DNA of 64,000 nt from an uncultured Litoreibacter sp. (GTDB lineage Bacteria > Pseudomonadota > Alphaproteobacteria > Rhodobacterales > Rhodobacteraceae), in the NCBI RefSeq assembly GCF_947487515.1, contig NZ_CANKWO010000003.1, forward strand, positions 513,103 to 577,102. Reading direction: 5' to 3'. Positions 56,532-64,000 of this stretch are shown here, piece by piece. Made by a program: the position numbers and the translations under genes. The notes below the pieces were generated by a model. The model did not search any database, was not told the origin of the DNA, and worked only from the letters and a program-made list of their open reading frames with translations. Each line of letters opens with the position of its first letter. Position 1 is the stretch's first letter.

Positions 56532-56968
56532 GACATCGTGGCCTCGTTCATCATCGCCCCCATAAACCCGCTTTCTTGCATGCGTTTCATGACCTGTTGC
56601 ATCACGCCACAGCTTTGCATGGCCGTCATCACCGCTGGGGTGCTCATTATAGCTGGCTGGTTTTCGGTTTGGGCCAAAGAAGTCACAGGCGTGGCAGAGT
56701 ATTCTTCAACGGCGGTCAGGTATTTTTCAACGTGATCAGCGCCTTGACTGTCCTCTAGATCGTCCAGAAAACAACGAGCGGCGGTGCGGTAATCATCGTC
56801 CCAATCCCAGTTCGGCAGGTTCGGCTCCAACTCAGGAGCACGGCTTAAAATGAATGCGGACAGGTGCTTTCCGCCCAATTCAGTGGCCACTTCCAATCGC
56901 TCCAGATTGTCGGCAAAGGCTGCATTGGCGGGGAGGGACAGCAGGGCTGCAAGAAAAATATGGCGCAT
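56516..56968 (-). CDS. small secreted protein of unknown function
   Basis: A 150-residue protein with a signal peptide (MRHIFLAALLSLPANAAFAD). The mature part carries two cysteines and Met-rich C-terminal helices (MQQVMKRMQESGFMGAMMNE). I do not recognise a family. Its stop codon lies in the loop of the shared terminator. Monocistronic. Confidence 0.7.
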   Translation of the reverse strand: MRHIFLAALLSLPANAAFADNLERLEVATELGGKHLSAFILSRAPELEPNLPNWDWDDDYRTAARCFLDDLEDSQGADHVEKYLTAVEEYSATPVTSLAQTENQPAIMSTPAVMTAMQSCGVMQQVMKRMQESGFMGAMMNEATMSKLGG

Positions 56969-57047
56969 GATTAATCCTTAACTAAAAGGCAATTTTGCCA
57001 TCGCTTTGCGATTTGGTCCAGCCCCAACGGATGAGGGCGGAACAGGG

Positions 57048-58121
57048 TCAACCAAAACGTTGCGGGGACACGTCCGCTATTGTGGCGGCGTCCAGTTCCC
57101 CTTGTCGCCCGCCCGCCAAATCGGCCAGAAGTTGACCCGCGGCGGGGGCCGTTTGAAACCCGTATCCACCTTGACCGGCGCACCACCAAAATCCGGATTG
57201 CTCGGAGGGGCCGATTGCAAGGCAGCGGTCGGGGGTAAAGGTTCGAAGTCCAGCCCAATTGGCGATCATGCGGTGCACCGGTTTGGTGACATGGTCTTCA
57301 TAGCGGGCAATCCCTTCGGCAAGAGTTATGTCGTCCGCCCAAGCGTCCATCGGGGCCACCGGCGTCTCGTCCGCGGGGGAGATAAGAAGCGCGCCTGCGT
57401 CGGGTTTGGCATACCAGCGCTCCCCTGGACCAAAGAGCATTGGCCATTCTGACACGTCAAAGCCATCAGGTGCGGCGACCCGTGCCATGGAGCGGCGCAG
57501 CGGTTGCAATCCCAAAGGCTGAACACCGGCCAACAACGCAAGTTGGTCTGCCCAAGCTCCTGCAGCATTCACGATCTGTCGGGCCTCATAGTCGGTGCCC
57601 CCCGCGCTCAAGCGCCAACCGTGACCCGTCTTGGCGATCTTTGAGACCTCTGCGCGGGTGACAATATCGCCTCCGTTGCTGCGCAGCATTTTGACAAAGC
57701 GTTGGATGGCGCCATCTGTGTCTACGTCCCAAGCATCCTCGTGGTAGCCAAGATGTGGAACGGTGTCGGTGTTGAGGATCGGGAGCAGTTCCAAGGCTTC
57801 GGATCTGGTGAGCCGCCTCATTTTCATAGCGACAAGATCGCGGGAAAATTCTTCCTCGCCCCCGTCTTTGCCCAATAGCATCATCCCACGCGGGTGATTG
57901 CGCGACAGATTTACATTCAAATGCCAGTCTTTGCTGGCTTGGTTCAACGCAATGGTCGAGGGTTTCCCGTATGTTTCTTCAAACATCGCCGCTGAGCGTC
58001 CAGAGGCATGAAAGGCCAACGCCTCTTCGCGCTCCAGCAGGGTAACGCTTCCCAGTTCGGACAATCTTGCGGCTGCGGATACGCCAGCAATTCCGCCGCC
58101 GATAACTAGGAAATCAATCAT
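57048..58121 (-). CDS. FAD-dependent amino-acid oxidase, DadA-like
   Basis: A 357-residue glycine/D-amino acid oxidase family protein. The FAD loop is FLVIGGGIAGVSAAARLSEL at the N-terminus, followed by LEREEALAFHASGRSAAMFE. The C-terminal GFWWCAGQGGYGFQTAPAAG places the isoalloxazine. Substrate unknown. The start overlaps the aldo/keto reductase stop (ATGA, 58118-58121), so the two are co-translated. Confidence 0.9.
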   Translation of the reverse strand: MIDFLVIGGGIAGVSAAARLSELGSVTLLEREEALAFHASGRSAAMFEETYGKPSTIALNQASKDWHLNVNLSRNHPRGMMLLGKDGGEEEFSRDLVAMKMRRLTRSEALELLPILNTDTVPHLGYHEDAWDVDTDGAIQRFVKMLRSNGGDIVTRAEVSKIAKTGHGWRLSAGGTDYEARQIVNAAGAWADQLALLAGVQPLGLQPLRRSMARVAAPDGFDVSEWPMLFGPGERWYAKPDAGALLISPADETPVAPMDAWADDITLAEGIARYEDHVTKPVHRMIANWAGLRTFTPDRCLAIGPSEQSGFWWCAGQGGYGFQTAPAAGQLLADLAGGRQGELDAATIADVSPQRFG

Positions 58122-59059
58122 GCCTCCTCTAGGCGGTCAGTCGCTGGGGCAGGTGTTTGCGTAAGTGCCGTGAGTTGATCGTATAGCGCGTCACTCATTT
58201 CAAAGTCCAAAGCAGCCAAGGAAGGGGCCAATTGTTCAGAGGACCGCGCGGAGATAATTGGGGCTGCTACAGCTTTATTTTTCATAACCCAAGCAACCGC
58301 AAGTGTCGCAGCATCGGTTTCATGCTGCGCAGCAATTTGCGGCAGGGCACGCGCGGTTTCATGCATCCATGGGACGTTATATCGGGCATTATAGCGCGTA
58401 TCATCGATCAGCCGCCCGCTTGCATCATCGGTGGCATATTTCCCCGTGAGCAATCCCCCCCCAAGCGGCGAATAGGGCACCACAGAGATACTTTGATCCT
58501 GACACGCGGGCAGTAACTCAACTTCAACCTGCCGTTTCACCAAGCTGTACATGGGCTGCAAGACATCAATATTGGTGCCCAGATTACGCGCGACTTGTGC
58601 GGCCTTCATCACCTGCCACGCCGCGAAGTTTGATATTCCGATGTAGCGGATCAGGCCGTCTTCCCGCAATTCGGCCAATGCCTCAAAGCTGTCTTGCAAA
58701 GAGGTGCTCGGATCGAAGCGATGCAGATACAACAGATCGATCATATCAAGCTTCATACGCGCGCGGCTTTCCTCAAAGGACTGCAGAATGTTGGCTTTTG
58801 TCGCGGGCTTGTCATAGGCGGCTTTGGTCGCGATCAGCACGTCCTCGCGTTCGGCGCGTGCAAAACGACCGAGCATCGTTTCCGATTGCCCCCCAGTGTA
58901 GACATATGCCGTGTCGAAAAAGTTGATACCTGCAGTGCGGCAGTCCTCATACATCGACTGACTTGCGACAAGGTCGGCTTTGCCGCCGAACTGCATGGTG
59001 CCAAAGCAAAGTTTGGATGCGGGGGCCCCGTTGGCCGTATTCATATGTATCATACCCAT
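58118..59059 (-). CDS. aldo/keto reductase
   Basis: A TIM-barrel NADPH oxidoreductase of up to 313 residues. The catalytic Asp and Tyr are in NFFDTAYVYTGGQSETMLG, the Lys in VLIATKAAY, and the His in IDLLYLHRFD. Substrate unknown. Start is uncertain: ATGs at 59059, 59053 and 59044 all lack a good binding site. It is translationally coupled to the downstream DadA-like oxidase. Confidence 0.9.
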   Translation of the reverse strand: MGMIHMNTANGAPASKLCFGTMQFGGKADLVASQSMYEDCRTAGINFFDTAYVYTGGQSETMLGRFARAEREDVLIATKAAYDKPATKANILQSFEESRARMKLDMIDLLYLHRFDPSTSLQDSFEALAELREDGLIRYIGISNFAAWQVMKAAQVARNLGTNIDVLQPMYSLVKRQVEVELLPACQDQSISVVPYSPLGGGLLTGKYATDDASGRLIDDTRYNARYNVPWMHETARALPQIAAQHETDAATLAVAWVMKNKAVAAPIISARSSEQLAPSLAALDFEMSDALYDQLTALTQTPAPATDRLEEA

Positions 59060-59370
59060 GATCGTGGCAGAGAACCGCCGAAGGATAAAGTCCTATCGTG
59101 GCGTCGTGAAAGCAGGGGGTTGGGGCGCAAGTCGGGTCGGGTTTGGCGCAAGGCGTTGCCCAAATTGGGTGTCGCAATTAATCCGGTTGTGGTCGTTTCC
59201 AGCTTCGCGTTAAAAGCGACAATACGTGAGTTGATAACGACTTTTTGAGGCGCATGTGTATTCGTTTGTTGTTACTTTTGACCGGTAACAGATTTTCAAA
59301 CCTGTAGGTCTACACAAGCAGCCTGCTTGTGACGCTTGGTACCTAAAGGCAGATATCGAAGGATAACTTC
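59060..59370. other. 311-base intergenic region with pmtA leader hairpins
   Basis: The region lies between divergent AKR and pmtA. It contains TGTTAC/GTAACA (about 59269-59289) and, nearer pmtA, the 8-bp hairpin CACAAGCA/TGCTTGTG (59313-59331). I see no gene. The hairpin may be in the pmtA leader, but it does not match the known SAM or SAH riboswitch patterns. Confidence 0.5.
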
Positions 59371-59994
59371 ATGGAACTCCATGCCGTCAAAAGCTCTTAT
59401 GCGCGATGGGCCCCTATCTACGACAAGACGTTTGGCAAGATCACCAATGCGGGGCGGCAAGCGGCCGTAGAATTCATCAATGCTCAAGACATTGAGACGG
59501 CATTGGAAGTTGGTGTGGGCACTGGTCTGGCCTTGCCACTCTATAGGTCAGACCTGCAAGTGACTGGCATCGATTTCAGCGAGGACATGCTTGAAAAGGC
59601 GTGGACCAAGGTGAAAGACCTCGGGCTTCACCAAGTCCAAGATCTTCGGCAGATGGATGCGCGAAATTTGGACTTTCCCGACAACCACTTTGATACCGTA
59701 GCCGCGATGCACATCATATCAGTCGTCCCAGAGCCAGAGCGTGTGATGGCCGAGATGACCCGTGTCTGCAAGCCGGGGGGCAAGATTGTAATTACCAATC
59801 ACTTCGCGCGCCAAAACGGTCTTCTCGCGCGTGCGGAACGTATCGTGGCTCCCTTTGCCAATCTTATTGGGTGGCATTCGGACTTCGAGATCAGCACAGT
59901 TCTTGGGCAACCCAACTTGTCTGTCACAGAACGGAACAACTTGCCCCCGATGGGCATGATGACCTTTCTGGTGCTGCAAAAACACTCTGACTAA
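59371..59994 (+). CDS. pmtA: phosphatidylethanolamine N-methyltransferase PmtA-like
   Basis: A 207-residue class I SAM methyltransferase. The SAM loop is ALEVGVGTGLALPLY, followed by VTGIDFSEDMLEKAWTKVKD and post-I motifs. Size and the opening HAVKSSYARWAPIYDKTFG resemble Rhodobacter PmtA, which methylates phosphatidylethanolamine to phosphatidylcholine. A different lipid or small-molecule target cannot be excluded. GAAGGA precedes the ATG. Confidence 0.85.
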   Translation: MELHAVKSSYARWAPIYDKTFGKITNAGRQAAVEFINAQDIETALEVGVGTGLALPLYRSDLQVTGIDFSEDMLEKAWTKVKDLGLHQVQDLRQMDARNLDFPDNHFDTVAAMHIISVVPEPERVMAEMTRVCKPGGKIVITNHFARQNGLLARAERIVAPFANLIGWHSDFEISTVLGQPNLSVTERNNLPPMGMMTFLVLQKHSD

Positions 59995-60011
59995 CCGATA
60001 GTGTTACGCAT

Positions 60012-60042
60012 AAAAAAGGCCCGCGAAATCTCGCGGGCCTTT
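60012..60042. terminator. strong terminator between pmtA and BMP operon
   Basis: The 12-bp arms AAAGGCCCGCGA (60015-60026) and TCGCGGGCCTTT (60031-60042) have an AATC loop. On the minus strand the stem leads into six Us (from AAAAAA 60012-60017), ending the BMP operon. It may also end pmtA. Confidence 0.88.
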
Positions 60043-60066
60043 GGAGTTTAAGCCTGACCCGACCTA

Positions 60067-61137
60067 TCAGTTCGGGATATCGCCAGTGAGGCCTTCGACG
60101 TAGAAGTTCATGCCTGCCAGCGTGCCGTCATCAGCGGTTTCGCCTTCCGCCAACCAGTCAGAGCCATCTTGCTTTTTCAGCGGTCCGGTGAATGGCTTGT
60201 AGGCACCGCTCTTGATGTCTTCGATCATTTTGTTGGCTTCGTCGCGAACATCTTGCGGGATCGCATCCGAAAACTCGGCGAAATCAACCATGCCTTCCTT
60301 GATGCCGTCCCAAGTGTCGGTGCTCTGCCAAGTGCCATCCATCACAGCCTGTGTTTGCGCAATGTAGTAGGGTGCCCAATCGTCAATTATTGACGTGAGT
60401 TGCGCCGTCGGACCAGCAACCTTCATGTCTGAGGCCTGACCAAAAGCATGGACGCCGGAGGCCTCTGCGCGCAACATCGGAGCAGTGGTATCAGTGTGCT
60501 GCATAAGAACGTCAACACCCTGATCGATCAATGCTTGTGCTGCATCGGCTTCCTTGGCCGCGTCTTCCCATGTGAAAATCCAAACCACGTTGAATTCAAC
60601 GTCAGGGTTCACTTTCTTCGCGTGGATATAAGCCGAGTTAATGCCTCGGATCACTTCAGGAATTGGGAAGGAGGCAATGTAGCCGACCTTATTCGTCTTG
60701 GTCATGTTGCCGGCAATATGACCAATAACTGCGCGGCCTTCGTAGAAGCGTGCGGAATAGGTGGCGACATTGTCCGAACGCTTGAAGCCCGTGGCATGCG
60801 CGAATTTCACGTCAGGAAACTTCTTGGCGACGTTGAGAGTTGGGTCCATGTACCCAAAGGAGGTCGTGAAGATCAGATCCGCTCCGGACAAGGCCATCTG
60901 GGTGAGCACGCGTTCGGCATCGGCCCCTTCTGGCACCTTTTCTTGAAAGATCGTCTCAACCTTGTCACCGAAATGTTCTTCAACGGCGAGACGCCCGTTG
61001 TTGTGCTCTGTTGTCCAGCCGCCGTCGCCCACTGGGCCAACATATACAAAGCCAACTTTGGTTTTGTCTTCGGCGAATGCCGTGGTGGTCAAGGCAAGGG
61101 CTGCAACGGCCCCCGCGAGGATAGTTCTGCGTTTCAT
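60067..61137 (-). CDS. BMP family ABC substrate-binding protein
   Basis: A 356-residue periplasmic protein of the basic membrane protein (Bmp/PnrA) family, which binds nucleosides or purines. Signal peptide MKRRTILAGAVAALALTTTA ends after AFA. Family motifs are KVGFVYVGPVGDGGWTTEHN, DLIFTTSFGYMDP, ARFYEGRAVIGHIAGNMTKT and VDVLMQHTDTTAP. GGGGAG precedes the ATG. Last gene of the operon, ending at a strong terminator. Confidence 0.93.
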   Translation of the reverse strand: MKRRTILAGAVAALALTTTAFAEDKTKVGFVYVGPVGDGGWTTEHNNGRLAVEEHFGDKVETIFQEKVPEGADAERVLTQMALSGADLIFTTSFGYMDPTLNVAKKFPDVKFAHATGFKRSDNVATYSARFYEGRAVIGHIAGNMTKTNKVGYIASFPIPEVIRGINSAYIHAKKVNPDVEFNVVWIFTWEDAAKEADAAQALIDQGVDVLMQHTDTTAPMLRAEASGVHAFGQASDMKVAGPTAQLTSIIDDWAPYYIAQTQAVMDGTWQSTDTWDGIKEGMVDFAEFSDAIPQDVRDEANKMIEDIKSGAYKPFTGPLKKQDGSDWLAEGETADDGTLAGMNFYVEGLTGDIPN

Positions 61138-61173
61138 GGTTGGTATCTCCCCAGGTTGAAATGGTTATTGGCC

Positions 61174-62118
61174 TCATTGTGAAGCATGGAATGCGCGCCC
61201 CAAGCAGGCAGGCGCGGCGAGTGATGCGCGGCTTTTTCCGCCCTTGCGGGGAGCAGACATTATGACCAGCACAACGATGGTTATCAGATATGGCGACATG
61301 GACAAGTATTCGACAGGAATTGCCAGACCCGCGGCTTGCAGGTTGAGCTGCAAAACAGTCACCCCGCCGAAAAGATAGGCACCCAGCAAAACACGCAACG
61401 GGCGCCATGAGGCAAAGACAACAATTGCCAAGGCAATCCAGCCCGCACCTGCGGTCATGCCCTCGGTCCATTGCGGCACGCGGATCAGGCTGAGGTATGC
61501 GCCACCAAGGCCAGCGCAGGCCCCGCCAAACATGATAGCCAGCAAGCGCACTTTCACGACCTTATAGCCAAGCGCATGGGCCGCGTCGTGGTTCTCGCCC
61601 ACCGCGCGTAGGATTAGGCCCGCACGGGTGAATTTCAGGGTGGCCCAGATGCCGACACAAAGCGCCAGCGTCAGGTAGACCATCAGATCATGGTTAAACA
61701 GCACTGGGCCAAGCAAAGGAATATCCGCCAAAGGCCCTAGGTTCAGCTTCTCAATGGCAGGCGGGCGGATGCCAACATAGCTTTGCCCCATCAAGGACGA
61801 CAGCCCAAGCCCGAACAGGGTCAGCGCCAAGCCGGTGGCCACCTGATTGGACAGCAAATACTGCGTCAGAAATCCGAATATCAGTGACAACACGGCGCCA
61901 CCCGCTGCGGCGGCGATAAAGCCCACAACAGGGGATCCGGTCTCCACCGCGATGGCAAAGCCGCAAATAGCACCAGTGATCATCATGCCTTCTACGCCAA
62001 GGTTGAGGACACCGGATTTCTCGACAATTAACTCGCCAAGTGCTGCGAGAAGGATCGGCGTGGCCGCAACCATGAGGGAGGCCAGTAGGAGGGTCGGGGA
62101 GATTGCACTTAGGTCCAT
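61174..62118 (-). CDS. BMP-type ABC transporter permease 2
   Basis: A 314-residue permease of the BPD_transp_2 family with about 8-10 hydrophobic segments. Motifs are ILLAALGELIVEKSGVLNLG, EGMMITGAICGFAIAV and AVGENHDAAHALGYKVVKVR. It works with the permease at 62441 as a heterodimer. Start 62118 has AGGA upstream. Its first ten bases overlap the end of the small membrane protein gene. Confidence 0.93.
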   Translation of the reverse strand: MDLSAISPTLLLASLMVAATPILLAALGELIVEKSGVLNLGVEGMMITGAICGFAIAVETGSPVVGFIAAAAGGAVLSLIFGFLTQYLLSNQVATGLALTLFGLGLSSLMGQSYVGIRPPAIEKLNLGPLADIPLLGPVLFNHDLMVYLTLALCVGIWATLKFTRAGLILRAVGENHDAAHALGYKVVKVRLLAIMFGGACAGLGGAYLSLIRVPQWTEGMTAGAGWIALAIVVFASWRPLRVLLGAYLFGGVTVLQLNLQAAGLAIPVEYLSMSPYLITIVVLVIMSAPRKGGKSRASLAAPACLGRAFHASQ

Positions 62119-62444
62119 AGCGGTAATCCTCCAAATACAGCGAGTTGCCCCATGACCAACAGCATTATGAAGCCGCCCCAAAAAGCGAGTCTCACTCGCG
62201 GCGGGACATTTTCATTATCCGTAACGACATTTTGCGACACTAATTCATAGGCTTGTTCGCTTCGTGGCCCAACTAGTCCAAGCAATGCGCGAATGAATTC
62301 GAATACCGAAACTGAGCCAGCAATTAATATGATGAAGAACCCAAAAGAACCGACAAATAGCAGCCCAATTACTGCTAATGAGAATACTACTCCGCAGGTA
62401 AAATAGAATTTGTTGCTACGGTATCTGGGGTGGGGCTCATTCAT
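62109..62444 (-). CDS. small membrane protein inside BMP operon, 111 aa
   Basis: A 111-residue protein with hydrophobic segments at about 15-31, 33-57 and 87-107 (FSLAVIGLLFVGSFGFFIIL; LAFWGGFIMLLVMGQLAVF). A polar linker (SEQAYELVSQNVVTDNENV) separates the last two. The ATG overlaps the stop of the upstream permease (ATGA, 62441-62444) and has GGGAGG upstream, so it is surely translated. Its stop lies inside the next permease's start. It is far richer in TTA, GTA, ATA and CTA codons than its neighbours. I know no family; it may be an added transporter subunit. Confidence 0.8.
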   Translation of the reverse strand: MNEPHPRYRSNKFYFTCGVVFSLAVIGLLFVGSFGFFIILIAGSVSVFEFIRALLGLVGPRSEQAYELVSQNVVTDNENVPPRVRLAFWGGFIMLLVMGQLAVFGGLPLWT

Positions 62445-63532
62445 ATTGAACCACCTCCCTTGGTACCAAACTTGATCCGATAGTTCGTCAACACGTCGAC
62501 GGCCAACAAGAAGAACAACAACATGCCTTGGAAGGCTTGGATTGCCGCCGTGGGCACACCCAGCATGAAGCTCGCCAATTCGCCGCCGATATAGGTCAGC
62601 GCCATCAGCAGCCCCGCCAACAGAATGCCGAACGGGTTCAGGCGGCCAAGGAAGGCTACGATGATCGCGGTAAAGCCGTAGCCCACGTTGAAGTCGATAC
62701 TGATTTGGCCCGCTGGGCCGGACACTTCGAACAGCCCTGCCAGCCCTGCCAATGCGCCGGATGTGCCGAGGCAGAACAGGATTAGACGTGCAGGCTCCAC
62801 CCCGCCGAAACGTGCGGCTTTCGGGGCTTGACCTGCAAGGCGAATATGGAAGCCCATCATATGTTTGGAGAACAGAACATAGGCAAAGATCACAGCGATG
62901 ATCGCGGCCACGACGCCCCAATGCAGGCCGGTGTTGGGCAACAGCTCCGCGTTGAAGGCCGAGGGGTATTCCTTCAGGTTCCGAGAGCCGGGGAAGCCGT
63001 TGCCCTCAGGGTTGCGCAACGCCCCCAGTGCCATGGAGGCAAGGATAAACTCGGCCACATAAACCAGCAGCAAGGAGACCAAAATTTCATTGGTGTGGAA
63101 CTTGACCTTCAATACCCCAGGGATCATCGCCCAAAGGAAGCCGCCCAAGGCCCCTGCGGCGATCATCAGCGGAAATATCAAGAAGCTTTCTGTGGGGTAG
63201 AACGCCAACCCCACGGCGGCCCCGCAGATCGCCCCCATGATATATTGCCCTTCGGCCCCGATGTTCCAAACACCGGCGCGAAACCCCATGGCAAGGCCGG
63301 TTGCGATCAGGATCAGCGGCGCGGCTTTGACCAGCAATTGAGGACGAGAGAACCCCGCGAATTGTTCATTGAACAAAGGGTCCCAGAAAATCGTGCGGAT
63401 CGCGACGAGGGGGTCCTTTCCCAACACGGCGAACATGATGCCACCAGCGATCATCGTCGCGACGACCGCCAATATGGGGGTGATGGCAGTCCAAAGCTTC
63501 GACGGCTCGGGGCGTTTTTCCAATGTAATCAC
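62441..63532 (-). CDS. BMP-type ABC transporter permease 1
   Basis: A 363-residue permease of the BPD_transp_2 family with many hydrophobic helices. Motifs are GFRAGVWNIGAEGQYIMGAI, KFHTNEILVSLLLVYVAEFI and GYGFTAIIVAFLGRLNPFGI. The start overlaps the ATPase stop by four bases (ATGA). It is followed, unusually, by a small membrane protein gene and not directly by the second permease. Confidence 0.94.
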   Translation of the reverse strand: MITLEKRPEPSKLWTAITPILAVVATMIAGGIMFAVLGKDPLVAIRTIFWDPLFNEQFAGFSRPQLLVKAAPLILIATGLAMGFRAGVWNIGAEGQYIMGAICGAAVGLAFYPTESFLIFPLMIAAGALGGFLWAMIPGVLKVKFHTNEILVSLLLVYVAEFILASMALGALRNPEGNGFPGSRNLKEYPSAFNAELLPNTGLHWGVVAAIIAVIFAYVLFSKHMMGFHIRLAGQAPKAARFGGVEPARLILFCLGTSGALAGLAGLFEVSGPAGQISIDFNVGYGFTAIIVAFLGRLNPFGILLAGLLMALTYIGGELASFMLGVPTAAIQAFQGMLLFFLLAVDVLTNYRIKFGTKGGGSI

Positions 63533-64000
63533 GCGCTCACCTGCTCAGCTTTTGTGTCACTCGCGCCACCTAGCATGAGGCCGATTTTTTCGACGTCCAG
63601 ATCGGAGGTTTCCACCGGCGCGCTTAAGCGCCCTTCATTCAGCGCTGCAAACCTGTCGGATATCTCCATCAACTCATCCAAGTCCTGACTGATCACCACG
63701 ATAGCCGCGCCTTCGGCCGCAAGGTCCAACAACGCTTGGCGGATCGCGGCGGCGGCAGAGGCGTCAACGCCCCAAGTCGGCTGATTGATCACCAAAGCAG
63801 ACGGGTTTTGCAATATCTCGCGGCCCACCACGAATTTTTGCAAGTTGCCACCAGAAAGCGCGCGCGCGGCCGTGTTGGCTGAAGGGGTGCGCACGTCGAA
63901 TCTGTGGATGATCTTTTGGGCGAAATCACGGGTTTTACCCCAGTCGATCATCCCGTTGTGTTCCAAGCCTTCACGCACCGCGCCCGATAGCAAAGCGTTT
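63529..64000 (-). CDS. BMP-type ABC transporter ATPase, 3' part
   Basis: Only the last ~157 codons are in the window; the gene continues past the right edge. Visible are the second-domain signature ALSGGNLQKFVVGREI, the Walker B-like LVINQPTWGVDASAAA and the switch ISQDLDELMEISDRF. This is the C-terminal half of a double-ATPase nucleoside-type transporter. The frame is open to base 64000, so the first in-frame TTG at 63993 is not a start. Confidence 0.93.
   Translation of the reverse strand, partial: NALLSGAVREGLEHNGMIDWGKTRDFAQKIIHRFDVRTPSANTAARALSGGNLQKFVVGREILQNPSALVINQPTWGVDASAAAAIRQALLDLAAEGAAIVVISQDLDELMEISDRFAALNEGRLSAPVETSDLDVEKIGLMLGGASDTKAEQVSA

Noticed and set aside
59300-59370. 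SAM/SAH riboswitch before pmtA
   Set aside because: The hairpin does not match the conserved core of the SAM-II, SAM-V or SAM-SAH aptamers as I know them.
62445-62921. N-terminal extension of the small BMP-operon protein
   Set aside because: The upstream frame overlaps the permease and reads as Arg/Gly-rich shadow sequence, while ATG 62444 has a strong binding site and an ATGA overlap.
62828-63688. 286-codon plus-strand ORF opposite permease and ATPase genes
   Set aside because: Composition reflects the opposite strand of membrane genes (Gln, His, Gly rich); no domain seen.

Overview
The window looks like chromosomal DNA from a marine alphaproteobacterium of the roseobacter group (Rhodobacterales). 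The basis is family-level recognition: trxB divergent from an Lrp regulator, the lgt-midA-pgeF operon divergent from ubiK, a MipZ-type ATPase, a PmtA-like methyltransferase, a BKACE enzyme, Hint-domain and TPR-sulfotransferase proteins, and TRAP and BMP-type transporters. No database search was possible, so genus and species are not assigned. I saw no rRNA, tRNA, CRISPR array, insertion sequence, phage gene or plasmid origin.

Layout. 1-5.4 kb: trxB, lrp, a Hint-domain protein and two sulfotransferase-family proteins, one degenerate and one with TPRs. 5.4-9 kb: two small ORFs, then pgeF-midA-lgt (minus strand, all joined by ATGA overlaps) and ubiK. 9-14.6 kb: iron-containing alcohol dehydrogenase, an amino-acid type ABC binding protein and permease without an ATPase, an M3 oligopeptidase and an SH3-domain periplasmic protein. 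14.8-30.7 kb: a complete phenylacetate catabolic region. It runs paaX, paaZ, a fused enoyl-CoA hydratase/3-hydroxyacyl-CoA dehydrogenase, paaG, paaI, paaK, a TetR regulator (PaaR-like), a three-gene TRAP transporter, and then paaE-D-C-B-A plus the thiolase on the minus strand. Two near-identical 14-bp palindromes tie the TRAP genes to the paa genes.

31-38 kb is an accessory stretch. It has a TetR regulator divergent from an HD-hydrolase/MFS/DUF3817/CopD-like cassette, a second TetR gene with a double NTF2-like secreted protein, a BKACE enzyme and a GNAT protein. 38-43 kb: a peptide-type ABC transporter with a fused two-domain ATPase. 43.5-50.1 kb: thiamine biosynthesis, with one TPP riboswitch ahead of thiC-thiO-thiS-thiG-thiE-thiF and a second ahead of thiD. 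The second riboswitch is followed by two tiny overlapping ORFs that end on the thiD start codon. 50-53.8 kb: mipZ, a LysE exporter, rplS-rpmE and a MltB-type transglycosylase. 54-59 kb: a dimethylglycine/sarcosine dehydrogenase-like FAD-GcvT enzyme, a small secreted protein, a DadA-like oxidase and an aldo/keto reductase. 59.4-64 kb: a PmtA-like methyltransferase and a BMP-type ABC operon that runs off the right edge. Inside that operon is an unusual AT-rich gene for a small membrane protein.

Working together: phenylacetate or a related aromatic acid would enter through TRAP and be activated by PaaK. PaaABCDE epoxidises the ring, PaaG isomerises the epoxide, and PaaZ opens and oxidises the ring. 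The fused hydratase/dehydrogenase and the thiolase then release acetyl-CoA and succinyl-CoA. No single wholly new system is proven here. The best leads for undescribed biology are the BMP-operon small protein, the riboswitch-thiD leader ORFs, the HD-hydrolase/MFS cassette and the shared paa/TRAP operator.
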